Assembly: GCA_001513045.1 (NCBI GenBank)
Contig: LFSB01000012.1
Span: 1 to 64,000 of the forward strand
From: Clostridiales bacterium DTU089
GTDB taxonomy: Bacteria > Bacillota > Clostridia > Oscillospirales > Acutalibacteraceae
Length of the DNA: 64,000 nucleotides
Direction of reading: 5' to 3'
The notes under the pieces: generated by a model
Database searches by the model: none
The model's input: the letters and a program-made list of their open reading frames with translations, nothing else
What the model was told of the DNA's origin: nothing
Program-made: the position numbers and the translations under genes
Shown: piece after piece, positions 16,910 through 26,301 of the stretch
Numbering within the stretch: the first letter of the stretch is position 1
Layout: each line of letters starts with the position of its first letter

Positions 16910-17935
16910 CTAAGGTCTTATTATCCCGTTTTCGGTCACAAAAGCCGTTATCAGCTCGTGCGGCGTGACATCGAAGGCGGGATTGTATGTTTTTACGCCG
17001 TCCGGAGCCATGCGTTTTTCATACCACATCTCCGTTATTTCCTCCCCCGCACGCTGCTCAACCGGAATACCGGCACCGTCGGGCGTGCTTTTGTCGAAGG
17101 TTGATTCGGGAGCGCACACATAAAACGGTACTCCGAAGTGCTTTGCAAGCACAGCCACGGAATATGTGCCGATTTTATTGGCAGTGTCGTAATTTGCGGC
17201 AATCCTGTCCGCGCCGACAAAAACAGCGTTTATCATACCCTTTGCCATTACACTCGCCGCCATGTTGTCGCATATCACGGTGGTATCTATACCCGCGCTG
17301 ACAAGCTCCCAGCAGGTGAGCCTTGCACCCTGAAGCAAGGGGCGTGTTTCATCCGAAAACACCTTTACGCTCTTACCCTGCTCGGCGGCAATGTATACCG
17401 GCGCGAGCGCCGTTCCGTATTTGACGGTTGCCAGACGCCCTGCATTGCAGTGGGTGAGCACGGTGTCCCCGTCACTGATGAGCTGTGCCCCGTTCTCCCC
17501 TATTTTGCGGCAGATTTCAATATCCTGCGCATGCATCCTTTCCGCCTCGTCGGAGAGGAGCTTTTTTATTTCCTCAACACCGGCAGAGGGATTGGAGTCG
17601 ATTATATTTTTCATACGTCCGAGCGCCCAGAAAAGATTGACAGCCGTCGGACGCGAGGATGCAAGATATTTTATCGCAGCCTCCATTTCCCGGTCAAATC
17701 CGGTTCTGTCGGATGCCTTTGAGTTGTTGGCTATCACCGCCACACCTGCCGCGGCAGCAACACCTATTGCCGGAGCACCCCTGACCTTGAGAAGCTTTAT
17801 GGCATCAAAAATTTCCTCAGGAGAGGTCAGATACAGCAGCTTTTCCTCACAGGGAAGCTTTGTCTGGTCAAGTATGCAAAGGCAGTTCTCATCCCTGTCA
17901 AATCGGAGGGTTTCACCGTTGAGATTTGTTATCAT
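16910..17935 (-). CDS. mtnA: S-methyl-5-thioribose-1-phosphate isomerase
   Basis: A 341-residue member of the eIF2B-alpha/MtnA family. It isomerises methylthioribose-1-phosphate to the ribulose form in methionine salvage. The motifs RGAPAIG, the active-site Cys in THCNAG and the Asp in GADRIAANYDTANKIGTY are intact. The start ATG overlaps the mtaD stop (ATGA) and AGGTGAG is upstream. No mtnB, mtnC, mtnD or mtnK lies nearby, so the substrate could instead be 5-deoxyribose-1-phosphate from SAM by-product salvage. Confidence 0.93.
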   Translation of the reverse strand: MITNLNGETLRFDRDENCLCILDQTKLPCEEKLLYLTSPEEIFDAIKLLKVRGAPAIGVAAAAGVAVIANNSKASDRTGFDREMEAAIKYLASSRPTAVNLFWALGRMKNIIDSNPSAGVEEIKKLLSDEAERMHAQDIEICRKIGENGAQLISDGDTVLTHCNAGRLATVKYGTALAPVYIAAEQGKSVKVFSDETRPLLQGARLTCWELVSAGIDTTVICDNMAASVMAKGMINAVFVGADRIAANYDTANKIGTYSVAVLAKHFGVPFYVCAPESTFDKSTPDGAGIPVEQRAGEEITEMWYEKRMAPDGVKTYNPAFDVTPHELITAFVTENGIIRP

Positions 17936-19224
17936 ACAAGCTCACCTGCTATCCTTTCACGGCTTTTCTGCGCATTGAAGCGTACCTTTTCGATATCGAG
18001 TGTGAGATATTCACCGTCACGGTACAGCACCCTGCCGTCAACCATTGTCATTATCACGTCATCACCCTGTGCGGAATAAACAAGCATGTCCGCACCGTCC
18101 GCCATCGGGCACATATTCGGAGCAGTCAGGTCAAACACCGTCAAATCGGCGCGGTTGTCGACCTTCAGCGCCCCGCAATCCGAACGTCCCTGAGATACGG
18201 CTCCGGCCTTCGTGGCGGCATACAGCGCCTGTCTCGGGCTTATAACCGACGCGTCAAGCGTATTGCCCTTGTGTATGAGTGCAAAAAGATAAATCTCCTT
18301 GAGCATGTTAAGGTTGTTGCTGCTCGCGGCGCCGTCCGTACCGAGCGCCACATTTACGCCCTTGTCAAGCATATACGGCGCCCTGAAAAATCCGCTGCCG
18401 AGCTTGAGATTGCTTGAAGGGCATGAGGCTATACTCGCACCTGCGCGTTTGATAATTTCAGCGTCCGAATCGGTAATCCACACGCTGTGCGCAGCGGTAA
18501 CGCGGTTTTCAAACACCCCCAGCGAGTCAAAATACTCCGCAGGGGTCATGCCGGAATGTCTCTGACGGCATTGCTCGTGCTCCGCCTTGGTTTCCGAGAG
18601 ATGCAGATGTATATTAAGTCCGCGTTCACGCGCAAACTCAGCAGCTCCAGAAGCGGCAGCCGGAGTTGAGGTGTACTCGGCATGTATGCACACATCGGTA
18701 AGCAATCTGCCGTCATCAAAGCCGTGGTATTTTTCATAAAGCAGACGCGTTTCATTGCAGACAGGCAGGTCTGTATATGCGCTTGAGTCAAAGCAAACCA
18801 TTGATGAGCTGTAATTGCATTTCATTCCGGTTTCCGCCGCGGCAGCGCACACGCCCTCGCCGAACATATACATATCCGTAAACGATGCCGTGCCCGTCCG
18901 CAGCATCTCGGCTATTCCGAGCATTGCACCGTTAAAGACATCATTTTCGGTCAGCTTTGCCTCAAAGGGAAATATTTTTTTGTTGAGCCAGTCCGCAAGC
19001 GGAAGATTTTCGGCATAGCCTCTCAGCAGCGTCATTGAGGAATGGCAGTGAGCGTTGAAAAAAGCAGTCACGAGCAGCTTACCCTCGCCCATATATTCTT
19101 CACCGAAGTCCTCCTGCGGTTTTTGCGCGCCGATATATTCAATATATGCGCCGCGGGTTCCGACAAACATGTTCGTTTTGTACTCAAGATTTTCATCAAG
19201 TACGGCAATGTTGCAAAACAGCAT
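17932..19224 (-). CDS. mtaD: 5'-methylthioadenosine/S-adenosylhomocysteine deaminase
   Basis: A 430-residue amidohydrolase that deaminates methylthioadenosine, 5'-deoxyadenosine or S-adenosylhomocysteine. The metal motif NAHCHSSM (about residues 58-65), a later HLHLSETKAEHEQC and HSVWITDSD, and the catalytic Asp in LGTDGAASSN match the MtaD/TrzN class. It is coupled to mtnA by a 4-base overlap and lies 13 bases after the phosphatase gene, forming a salvage operon. Confidence 0.9.
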   Translation of the reverse strand: MLFCNIAVLDENLEYKTNMFVGTRGAYIEYIGAQKPQEDFGEEYMGEGKLLVTAFFNAHCHSSMTLLRGYAENLPLADWLNKKIFPFEAKLTENDVFNGAMLGIAEMLRTGTASFTDMYMFGEGVCAAAAETGMKCNYSSSMVCFDSSAYTDLPVCNETRLLYEKYHGFDDGRLLTDVCIHAEYTSTPAAASGAAEFARERGLNIHLHLSETKAEHEQCRQRHSGMTPAEYFDSLGVFENRVTAAHSVWITDSDAEIIKRAGASIASCPSSNLKLGSGFFRAPYMLDKGVNVALGTDGAASSNNLNMLKEIYLFALIHKGNTLDASVISPRQALYAATKAGAVSQGRSDCGALKVDNRADLTVFDLTAPNMCPMADGADMLVYSAQGDDVIMTMVDGRVLYRDGEYLTLDIEKVRFNAQKSRERIAGELV

Positions 19225-19237
19225 AGCTTCACCGGCC

Positions 19238-19918
19238 TTACAAATTTATTATTGTTTCGGGATAATCCGCATAGAGATGCGATAAATCGTCCATGCATAC
19301 CAGACGCACATATCCGTTTTCAAAATAGTGTATCTTGGTAAGTCCCGTGTTTTCCTGACAAAAATTGAATATCCGCGTCGGCTCCATGCCGAGCGCCGCG
19401 CAGACAAGCCTGTGGTTAAAGGTTCCGTGTGCTACAAGCAGAACCTTTTTATCCGAATCGAACTCAAAGCGTTCAAGAATATGCCGCATAAGTAACCGGG
19501 CACGTATAAACGGCTCTGTTTCATCCTCGGACTTAGCAACATAGGCATCTGTTCCGGGATATTTTTCCGTATCATAACGCGTCACGCAGGGATACATCTG
19601 CCTGAGCGCGTCAAAGCCTACCCCCGTAAAACCCGGCTGCACTCCCACCTCAAGCATATCCGAAAGAAGCTCAATTTTCTTTGTGCCGCCCGGCTGCCTT
19701 GAAGCGATTTCAAATGCGGTTGCAACCGCTCTGCGCAGCGGACTTGAAATAATTGCATCGAAATCAACCGTTGCCAGACGCTCGCCGAGCAGCCTTGCCT
19801 GACGTATACCAAGCTCTGTGAGTACGGGGTCCTCCCGGCGTAATATATCATTCTCACCGCAGCCGTTGCCGGGAACATTTCCCTGTGACTGACCGTGCCT
19901 TGTTATATAAAGCTCCGT
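19238..19918 (-). CDS. histidine phosphatase family protein, probable ACG start
   Basis: A 226-residue phosphoglycerate-mutase-like phosphatase. The phosphohistidine motif TRHGQSQGN lies at the extreme N-terminus (about residues 6-14) and the second histidine in LLVAHGTFNHRL (about 150). The frame has no ATG, GTG or TTG between its upstream stop (TAA, 24 bases before) and base 19657, which is far inside the fold. GGGAGG sits 8 bases before an ACG at 19918, exactly where homologues begin with Met-Glu-Leu-Tyr. So either a non-canonical ACG start is used or the start codon was lost by one T-to-C change. It heads the mtaD-mtnA operon. Confidence 0.75.
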   Translation of the reverse strand, partial: TELYITRHGQSQGNVPGNGCGENDILRREDPVLTELGIRQARLLGERLATVDFDAIISSPLRRAVATAFEIASRQPGGTKKIELLSDMLEVGVQPGFTGVGFDALRQMYPCVTRYDTEKYPGTDAYVAKSEDETEPFIRARLLMRHILERFEFDSDKKVLLVAHGTFNHRLVCAALGMEPTRIFNFCQENTGLTKIHYFENGYVRLVCMDDLSHLYADYPETIINL

Positions 19919-19936
19919 TTCCCTCGCCTCCCGAAA

Positions 19937-19973
19937 ATATTAAAAAGGCAGAACACACCGCAATGCGTTCTGC
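19937..19973 (-). terminator. terminator downstream of the 297-residue orphan gene
   Basis: On the leftward strand GGCAGAAC and GTTCTGCC close a stem with an inner GC/GC pairing, followed by TTTTT. It lies 8 bases past the orphan stop and just before the phosphatase ribosome site. Confidence 0.8.
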
Positions 19974-19980
19974 CCGCAAA

Positions 19981-20874
19981 TTACATACCGAGCATCTGCG
20001 AAAGCATGCCCTTTTTCTTTTGTTTTTTAGGCTTATACAGCGGGGGATTTTCAAGCCTCATCCTCGCGCTTTTACTTCTGCCGGAGGCGAGATATTTGTT
20101 GACCTCAAGCACCGGCTCACGCATGGTTTCGCTCATGTACTCAACCGAGTTTTCAATAAGCTGAGCGTCGTTGTTCATCGCCCCGAGTATCGTGACCGCA
20201 ACAAGGCTCTGTGTCTCGTTGGTGCCGTCCTCATATATGTCGTTGAGGAGATTGAAAAGCTTACGCATCTTTATTTTGTTGTTTTCCCGGATTGTATCAA
20301 TTACAACCTTGGTTCCGTACTCATTGAAAAATTCCTCGGCAAGGAATTCACCGTAGGTCTCAACATTCTTCTTGTATTCCTCACGCAAATCGGGATATAT
20401 CGCCGTAAAGCGGTTTGCAAGAGTATTCGCATCATATGAGAGCATTCCGCTCTTGGCGGCAGCCTTGGAAACAGGTGCCGGCAGCTTTGTGTTGCTCTTG
20501 CCGTCCTTTGAAGCGACCTTGGAACCGAACGCCTTTTCTATGCTCTCGGTAAAATCGTCGATAATGTATCTTGCATCGCGCTCATCATAATTGTCAAGCT
20601 CAAGCAGCGACAGCGATGCCCTTGTCATGTCCTCATCCGGGGTATCTGCCTCGTCCGCGTTTGCGATATACAATGCGACCTTTCCGTCGGAATAACGGAT
20701 TTTTATTCTTCCGGCATCACCGCGAAGCATTATCGTGCTCGTGTCGCCGGATTTGAATATCGGAGCCGCCGGAGCGCGTACGCCATCGGGATAATCCGCC
20801 TTAAAGCCGGCGTTTTTCGTGATGGTGTCGATTCCCTTCAATATATAGTTAAGTGCATAATCAAGTTCAAGCAT
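19981..20874 (-). CDS. conserved-looking protein of unknown function
   Basis: I do not recognise the family. The product is 297 residues, soluble and acidic. It has an N-terminal domain (1-120) that includes a beta pair (TIMLRGDAGRIKIRYSDGKVALYIAN), a Ser/Ala/Lys linker near 125-145, a helical domain (150-260), and a basic tail ending KPKKQKKKGMLSQMLGM. The tail is reminiscent of a nucleic-acid or membrane-surface contact. The ATG at 20874 has AAAGGTG about 9 bases upstream. It has its own terminator and no operon partners. Confidence 0.7.
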   Translation of the reverse strand: MLELDYALNYILKGIDTITKNAGFKADYPDGVRAPAAPIFKSGDTSTIMLRGDAGRIKIRYSDGKVALYIANADEADTPDEDMTRASLSLLELDNYDERDARYIIDDFTESIEKAFGSKVASKDGKSNTKLPAPVSKAAAKSGMLSYDANTLANRFTAIYPDLREEYKKNVETYGEFLAEEFFNEYGTKVVIDTIRENNKIKMRKLFNLLNDIYEDGTNETQSLVAVTILGAMNNDAQLIENSVEYMSETMREPVLEVNKYLASGRSKSARMRLENPPLYKPKKQKKKGMLSQMLGM

Positions 20875-20974
20875 CGGTTTATCACCTTTCAAGATTTATC
20901 TGATACCAAATGAGTATAACATAAAATTGCACGCTTGGCAATCATAAATTGCCTTTGTCGGCGTCTTCTTTTTA

Positions 20975-22153
20975 TCAGGCCCTCACTCCGGATTTTTTAT
21001 TGCTGAGAAGCGCCGTCAGCAGCATTGCCGCGGCCGCGGAAAGTGCCGCGCCGAAGATAAACGGAGCCCTTGCACCGAATGTATCCCACAAAAAGCCCGC
21101 AATTATGCTTGCCGGAAGCAAAGCAATACCTGTGACCGTGGACTGCATTCCGAGCATTGTGCCCTTCAGATGCGCGGGAGCTATTTCGGCTATCATCGCG
21201 CGCTCGGCACCGGATATCATTGCCGTATAGCAGCCGTAGAGCACGAACACCGCAACCATTGCGGCGCCTGATGAAACGAACGCAAAGCCGATATACACCG
21301 CCGCGAAAGCGATATAACCCCCGACAAGCAGCTTTTTGCGCCCTATTTTATCGGAAAGCCGTCCGAAGGGTATCGAAAGCAGTGACGCGGTAAGATTGTA
21401 AACGAAATAAAGCAACACGACGTTTGTGTCGGTAAAGCCTATATCCTTTGCTCGCAGAAGCAAAAAAGTATTCGATGAGTTGCCGAGTGTGAAAAGGAAG
21501 GTAACGAAAAGATACAGCTTGAGTGTGCCGTCGATTTGCCTGAGATTTTTCCAGAACTCCTCGCGATGCTTTTCCGCTCTCCGCTGCGGCTTTTCTTTAA
21601 CCGAAAGCAACGATGCAAGACCGAGTGCCGCGGGAATTATCGACAGCAAAAACAGCTTTTTATACTCAAAGGCTCCGTCGGCGCGGGCAACGAGAAGGTA
21701 GGCGAGAAGTATTCCCACCGCCGAGCCCGCCATATCGAGCGCCTTGTGCACACCGAAGGCCTTGCCCATGCTCTTTTCCGGTGCGCTCTCACTGACAAGC
21801 ACGTCACGCGGAGCCGTGCGTACGCCCTTACCGATGCGGTCTATGACGCGCGCGACAAGTATGCCCGCCCAGGACGAGGCAAATATCAGCGCAATTTTAT
21901 AAAGAACGCCTGTCGAGTATCCGGCAAACGCCACAAGCTTTTTATGATGATACCTGTCCGTAAAATATCCGCTGAAAACCTTCAGCAGACTTGCAAGGCT
22001 CTCCGCTACACCCTCAATTACACCTATGAGCGCCGGCGTGGCGCCGAAGGCAGCCGTAAGATACAGTGGTATGAGCGGATAAACCATCTCCGAGCTTGCA
22101 TCCGAAAAGAAGCTTACAAGCCCGAGCAAAACCGTGTTCAACATACGGGTCAC
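20975..22153 (-). CDS. major facilitator superfamily transporter
   Basis: A 392-residue 12-helix MFS protein. The loop 2-3 motif reads GYFTDRYHHKK and the mid-protein equivalent GRLSDKIGRKK, a good match to the MFS signature. The loop VIDRIGKGVRTAPRDVLVS between helices 4 and 5 resembles the family of MFS proteins often annotated as Bcr/FSR-like or as YxiO-like permeases. AGGTGACCC precedes the ATG. The substrate is unknown. Confidence 0.88.
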   Translation of the reverse strand: MTRMLNTVLLGLVSFFSDASSEMVYPLIPLYLTAAFGATPALIGVIEGVAESLASLLKVFSGYFTDRYHHKKLVAFAGYSTGVLYKIALIFASSWAGILVARVIDRIGKGVRTAPRDVLVSESAPEKSMGKAFGVHKALDMAGSAVGILLAYLLVARADGAFEYKKLFLLSIIPAALGLASLLSVKEKPQRRAEKHREEFWKNLRQIDGTLKLYLFVTFLFTLGNSSNTFLLLRAKDIGFTDTNVVLLYFVYNLTASLLSIPFGRLSDKIGRKKLLVGGYIAFAAVYIGFAFVSSGAAMVAVFVLYGCYTAMISGAERAMIAEIAPAHLKGTMLGMQSTVTGIALLPASIIAGFLWDTFGARAPFIFGAALSAAAAMLLTALLSNKKSGVRA

Positions 22154-22244
22154 CTGATTTTATATAGATTTAAAACGCAAAAAGGATTGTAGCACTTTTC
22201 TGCGGATTATGCAACAGCAAGCAACTCGTATTACCGATACACGC

Positions 22245-22282
22245 AAAAATCCCTGCCCGCGAAAAGCGGACAGGGAAATTAT
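22245..22282 (-). terminator. intrinsic terminator of ppdK
   Basis: On the leftward strand CCCTGTCCGC and GCGGGCAGGG pair around TTTTC, with one mismatch, and are followed by ATTTTTG. It lies about 20 bases past the ppdK stop. Confidence 0.85.
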
Positions 22283-22302
22283 GCTTATTGTGCCTGAAGC
22301 TC

Positions 22303-24945
22303 TTATTTGCCTGCCTTGATAGCAGCCTGAGCGGCAGCAAGACGAGCAATCGGAACACGGAAGGGAGAGCAGGAAACATAGTTAAGTCCGTTGTTGTAGC
22401 AGAACTCAACAGATGACGGGTCTCCGCCGTGCTCACCGCATATACCGAGCTTGATGTCGGGGCGGGTCTGTCTGCCGAGCTTGGCAGCCATCTGAACGAG
22501 CTTGCCTACGCCGTTCTGGTCGAGCTTGGCGAAGGGGTCGGACTCGAAAATCTTTGTCTCATAATAAGCGTCAAGGAACTTACCTGCATCGTCACGGCTG
22601 AAGCCGAAGGTCATCTGGGTAAGGTCGTTGGTGCCGAAGCTGAAGAACTCGGCTTCCTTGGCGATTTCGTCTGCGGTGATAGCCGCACGCGGAATCTCTA
22701 TCATGGTGCCGACCTTGTAGTGCATGTCGATGCCTGCATCGGCAATGATTTTGTCAGCAGTCTCAACAACTGTATCCTTAACATACTTGAGCTCTTTGAT
22801 TTCGCCTACAAGAGGAATCATTATCTCGGGAACGATATTGTACTCGGGATGCTCCTTGTTGACGGTGATTGCCGCGTTGATAACAGCGGTGGTCTGCATT
22901 GCAGCGATTTCGGGATATGTGACTGCAAGACGGCAGCCGCGATGGCCCATCATGGGGTTGGACTCGTGAAGTGAAGCGATGACGTTCTTGAGCTCCTCAA
23001 CGCCTATCTTCATCTCTGCCGCAAGCTCCTTGATTTCGTCGTCCTTGGTGGGAACGAACTCATGGAGAGGCGGATCAAGGAAGCGGACGGTCATGGGTCT
23101 GCCTTCAAGAACTCTGTACATTGCCTCAAAGTCACCCTGCTGAAGAGGAAGAATCTTTGCAAGTGCAACCTTGCGCTCGTCAGCGGTCTTGGAAACTATC
23201 ATCTCGCGGATAGCCTTTATACGGTCACCCTCGAAGAACATGTGCTCGGTGCGGCAAAGGCCGATGCCCTCTGCGCCGAACTTAACTGCCTGTGCGGTAT
23301 CTCTGGGGTTATCTGCATTGGTGCGAACCTTGAAGTCGCCGCGTGCAGCGTCAGCCCAAGCCATGAATCTGCCGAAGTCGCCGGAGATGGTTGCTTCTGC
23401 GGTGGCAACAGCCTGTCCGTAGATTTTACCGGTGGAGCCGTCAAGGGAGATGTAGTCGCCCTCATGATACTGCTTGCCGCCGATTTCAAAATATTTCTTG
23501 TCTGCATGCATTGTGATTTCGCCGCAGCCGGATACACAGCAGGTGCCCATGCCGCGCGCAACAACAGCTGCGTGGGAGGTCATGCCGCCGCGAACAGTGA
23601 GGATACCCTCTGCCGCGACCATGCCCTCGATGTCCTCAGGAGAAGTCTCAAGACGAACAAGGCAAACCTTCTCGCCCTTTGCAGCCCATTCCTTAGCGTC
23701 TTCGGCGGTGAATACCACCTTGCCGCAGGCAGCTCCGGGAGATGCTGCAAGTCCGGTTCCGATGACCTCTGCGGCCTTGAGAGCAGCAGCGTCAAACTGA
23801 GGATGAAGAAGAGAGTCAAGCTGCTTGGGCTCAACGCGGAGAACAGCTTCCTTCTCGGTTATCATGCCCTCGTCAACGAGGTCAACAGCTATTTTAAGAG
23901 CAGCAGCCGCTGTTCTCTTGCCGTTTCTGGTCTGAAGCATATAGAGCTTGCCGTTTTCGATGGTGAACTCCATATCCTGCATATCTCTGTAATGAGCCTC
24001 AAGCTTGTTTGCAATTTCAACAAACTGATTGTAAACCTCAGGCATATCCTGCTGGAGGTGGGAAATTTTGGAGGGAGTACGGACACCTGCAACAACGTCC
24101 TCGCCCTGTGCGTTTATAAGGTACTCACCGAAGAGAGCCTTTTCGCCGGTTGCGGGGTCACGGGTGAATGCAACACCTGTGCCTGAACGGTCATTGAGGT
24201 TACCGAATACCATGGGCTGCACGTTAACGGCAGTACCCCATGAATAGGGAATGTCGTTCATGCGGCGGTATACGTTTGCGCGGGGGTTGTCCCATGAACG
24301 GAAAACAGCCTTGACGGACTCCATCATCTGCTCCTTGGGGTCGGTGGGGAAGTCAACGCCCTTCTGCTCCTTGTAATACGCCTTAAAGCGGACAACAAGC
24401 TCCTTCATGTCTTCAACATCAAGGTCGATGTCGTTCTTTACGCCCTTTTTCGCCTTGAGCTCGTCAATGATGACCTCAAAGGTCTTCTTGGAGATTTCCA
24501 TAACAACATCAGAGAACATCTGGATGAAGCGGCGATATGAATCGTATACGAAACGTGCGAACTTCGGGTCGGAGTTGCCTGCGATAAGGCCGGCAGCGAC
24601 CTCGTCGTTCATACCGAGGTTGAGGATTGTGTCCATCATGCCGGGCATGGAAGCACGGGCACCGGAACGCACGGATACGAGAAGCGGATTCTTGGGGTCG
24701 GCAAATCTTTTGCCGTTGATTTCTTCAATCTTGGCGAGATTGTCATAAATCTCTTTTTCAATGTCGGCTGCGATGACCTTTCCGTCATCATAGTAACGGG
24801 TGCAAGCCTCGGTGGTTACGGTGAAGCCTGAGGGAACAGGCATGCCGAGTCTTGACATTTCGGCTAGGTTAGCGCCCTTACCGCCGAGCAGCTCTCTCAT
24901 CGAGCCGTCGCCTTCAGAGAACAGGTAAACATACTTGTGAGCCAT
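22303..24945 (-). CDS. ppdK: pyruvate, phosphate dikinase
   Basis: An 880-residue full-length PPDK, which interconverts pyruvate, ATP and Pi with PEP, AMP and PPi in glycolysis or gluconeogenesis. Domain order is an ATP-grasp N-terminal region (GGKGANLAEM start), then the phosphohistidine domain with TVRGGMTSHAAVVARGMG (catalytic His and the regulatory Thr), then the PEP/pyruvate barrel with ICGEHGGDPSS and the catalytic Cys in NYVSCSPFRVP. RBS GGAGG precedes the ATG. Codon use is highly biased, consistent with a heavily expressed gene; long open frames on the opposite strand are by-products of that bias. Confidence 0.97.
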   Translation of the reverse strand: MAHKYVYLFSEGDGSMRELLGGKGANLAEMSRLGMPVPSGFTVTTEACTRYYDDGKVIAADIEKEIYDNLAKIEEINGKRFADPKNPLLVSVRSGARASMPGMMDTILNLGMNDEVAAGLIAGNSDPKFARFVYDSYRRFIQMFSDVVMEISKKTFEVIIDELKAKKGVKNDIDLDVEDMKELVVRFKAYYKEQKGVDFPTDPKEQMMESVKAVFRSWDNPRANVYRRMNDIPYSWGTAVNVQPMVFGNLNDRSGTGVAFTRDPATGEKALFGEYLINAQGEDVVAGVRTPSKISHLQQDMPEVYNQFVEIANKLEAHYRDMQDMEFTIENGKLYMLQTRNGKRTAAAALKIAVDLVDEGMITEKEAVLRVEPKQLDSLLHPQFDAAALKAAEVIGTGLAASPGAACGKVVFTAEDAKEWAAKGEKVCLVRLETSPEDIEGMVAAEGILTVRGGMTSHAAVVARGMGTCCVSGCGEITMHADKKYFEIGGKQYHEGDYISLDGSTGKIYGQAVATAEATISGDFGRFMAWADAARGDFKVRTNADNPRDTAQAVKFGAEGIGLCRTEHMFFEGDRIKAIREMIVSKTADERKVALAKILPLQQGDFEAMYRVLEGRPMTVRFLDPPLHEFVPTKDDEIKELAAEMKIGVEELKNVIASLHESNPMMGHRGCRLAVTYPEIAAMQTTAVINAAITVNKEHPEYNIVPEIMIPLVGEIKELKYVKDTVVETADKIIADAGIDMHYKVGTMIEIPRAAITADEIAKEAEFFSFGTNDLTQMTFGFSRDDAGKFLDAYYETKIFESDPFAKLDQNGVGKLVQMAAKLGRQTRPDIKLGICGEHGGDPSSVEFCYNNGLNYVSCSPFRVPIARLAAAQAAIKAGK

Positions 24946-25045
24946 TTAATATACCTCCAAAATATTGATAGCAGAATAATTCTCCGCCTTTTATTGCAGA
25001 CAAAAAGGGTGCTCTGCATAATAAAGCGGCAATGTGCCACTAATC

Positions 25046-25054
25046 ATTATAACA
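25046..25054 (-). promoter_or_regulatory. extended -10 promoter of ppdK
   Basis: The leftward strand reads TGTTATAAT, a perfect extended -10, about 100 bases upstream of the ppdK start. No good -35 accompanies it. Confidence 0.55.
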
Positions 25055-25145
25055 GAACGCCCCGAAAATTTCCATGCACTTTTGCCATAAATTAGGGCGG
25101 ACAAGCCCCCGATGTTTTGTGAGAAGTTTACAAAACGCCGCATGA

Positions 25146-25178
25146 AAAGGACAGACGCAGGATTTCTCCTGCGTCTGA
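25146..25178 (-). terminator. terminator of the lipoprotein gene
   Basis: CAGACGCAGGA/TCCTGCGTCTG forms an 11-bp stem with a 4-base loop, followed on the leftward strand by TCCTTTTC. It lies 22 bases past the lipoprotein stop. Confidence 0.75.
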
Positions 25179-25200
25179 AAGCTTTGTTTTTGTATGTTGA

Positions 25201-26301
25201 TTAGTACTTGAATGCACTGTACTGGCAGTAATTGTAAAGCACTGCGGTAGCATTAAGGCTTCCTGCAACGAGCTTTGCATCGGCAGCGATATCAACGTGA
25301 GCAAAGTGCTCAAGAGAAACGAACTTGCCGTCCTTGGTCATAACAGCGGTGATTCTGAATGCCTTATACTTAACTTCCTTGCTGTTGATAGTCTTAACAA
25401 GGGGCTGTCCTAAAAGCTTAAGACCGTCGATTGTGGTCTGAATATCATCCCAATAAAGGATGGAGTTTGTGACCTTGCCGAGGAAGTTGTTTGCCTTGGT
25501 GGGAGTTATCTCGTCAACCATGGTGATGACGATTTTATAGTTTTCGCCGTCAGCCTTGCAGGTTGCGCTTGCTACCTTTGAAAGGTCGGTAAGTGTGCAG
25601 CCGGGGAAACGGTTCTTAGAAGCATCGGAGCCTTTTTCGGAAAGCTGATTCTCAGCCTTATCCTTTTTGGTCATGAAGCCTTCTGCGATGGGCTTAACAA
25701 CGCTCTCAAGAGTTCCTTTATAAGTGGGAAGCTCCTGCCACTCCTTCTTTGTGTAGCCTGCAGCGCCGGTGTCCTTTATCAAGTTTGCAGCTGTCTTGTA
25801 GAAGTTAAAGATAGCTTCTTTGCCTGTGGGAATGGGATCACCTGCGGGAGCCTGTGTGGGTGTCTCGCCGTCGGGAGTCTTTGAGCTGGGCTCATCTGCG
25901 CCCTGAGCAGCTGTGGTCGGCTCTGTGGTGATTTCTGCGCCGTCTGCGCCGAGGAGCTTGCCGTCCTTAACGGTGAATATGGTCTTGCCATTAGCATCGA
26001 CAACCTTGTCGCCCTTGACTTCCGCGACAGTCTTGCCGTCTGCAGCAACAAATTTCTGACCGTCTGCAACTGAGGTTATTGCGGTTCCGTTGGAATCAAC
26101 GAGAACGCCGTCCTTAAGGCTGGCTACGAGATTGCCGTCAACCTTCTGAGGCTCTGCGGTAGTCTGAGCTACGGGTGCCTCTGTGGTGGTCTCACCTGCT
26201 GCTGTTGTTGTGGTGGTCTCTCCCTTGTCTCCGCCGCATGCCGCAAATGAAAGCAGCATTACAAGCACGAGAGCAAGCGCTGTAAGTCTTTTGAAATTCA
26301 T
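25201..26301 (-). CDS. lipoprotein with short tandem repeats, function unknown
   Basis: A 366-residue predicted lipoprotein. The signal peptide ends in the lipobox LSFAAC (Cys about residue 21). A Thr/Glu/Ala-rich linker follows. Next comes a stretch of about four imperfect 16-18 residue units built on V-D-x-N-G-K-T-I-x-x-V-K-D-G-K (about 55-120), then a second Thr/Pro/Ala linker and a C-terminal domain of about 180 residues that I do not recognise. The start is the ATG at 26301 with AAAGGGG upstream. It is likely exposed on the cell surface. Confidence 0.8.
   Translation of the reverse strand: MNFKRLTALALVLVMLLSFAACGGDKGETTTTTAAGETTTEAPVAQTTAEPQKVDGNLVASLKDGVLVDSNGTAITSVADGQKFVAADGKTVAEVKGDKVVDANGKTIFTVKDGKLLGADGAEITTEPTTAAQGADEPSSKTPDGETPTQAPAGDPIPTGKEAIFNFYKTAANLIKDTGAAGYTKKEWQELPTYKGTLESVVKPIAEGFMTKKDKAENQLSEKGSDASKNRFPGCTLTDLSKVASATCKADGENYKIVITMVDEITPTKANNFLGKVTNSILYWDDIQTTIDGLKLLGQPLVKTINSKEVKYKAFRITAVMTKDGKFVSLEHFAHVDIAADAKLVAGSLNATAVLYNYCQYSAFKY

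Noticed and set aside
22429..24186. Two long open frames on the + strand (22429-22974 and 23062-24186) opposite ppdK
   Set aside because: They mirror the strongly biased codons of ppdK, have no ribosome site, and their translations show no domain.
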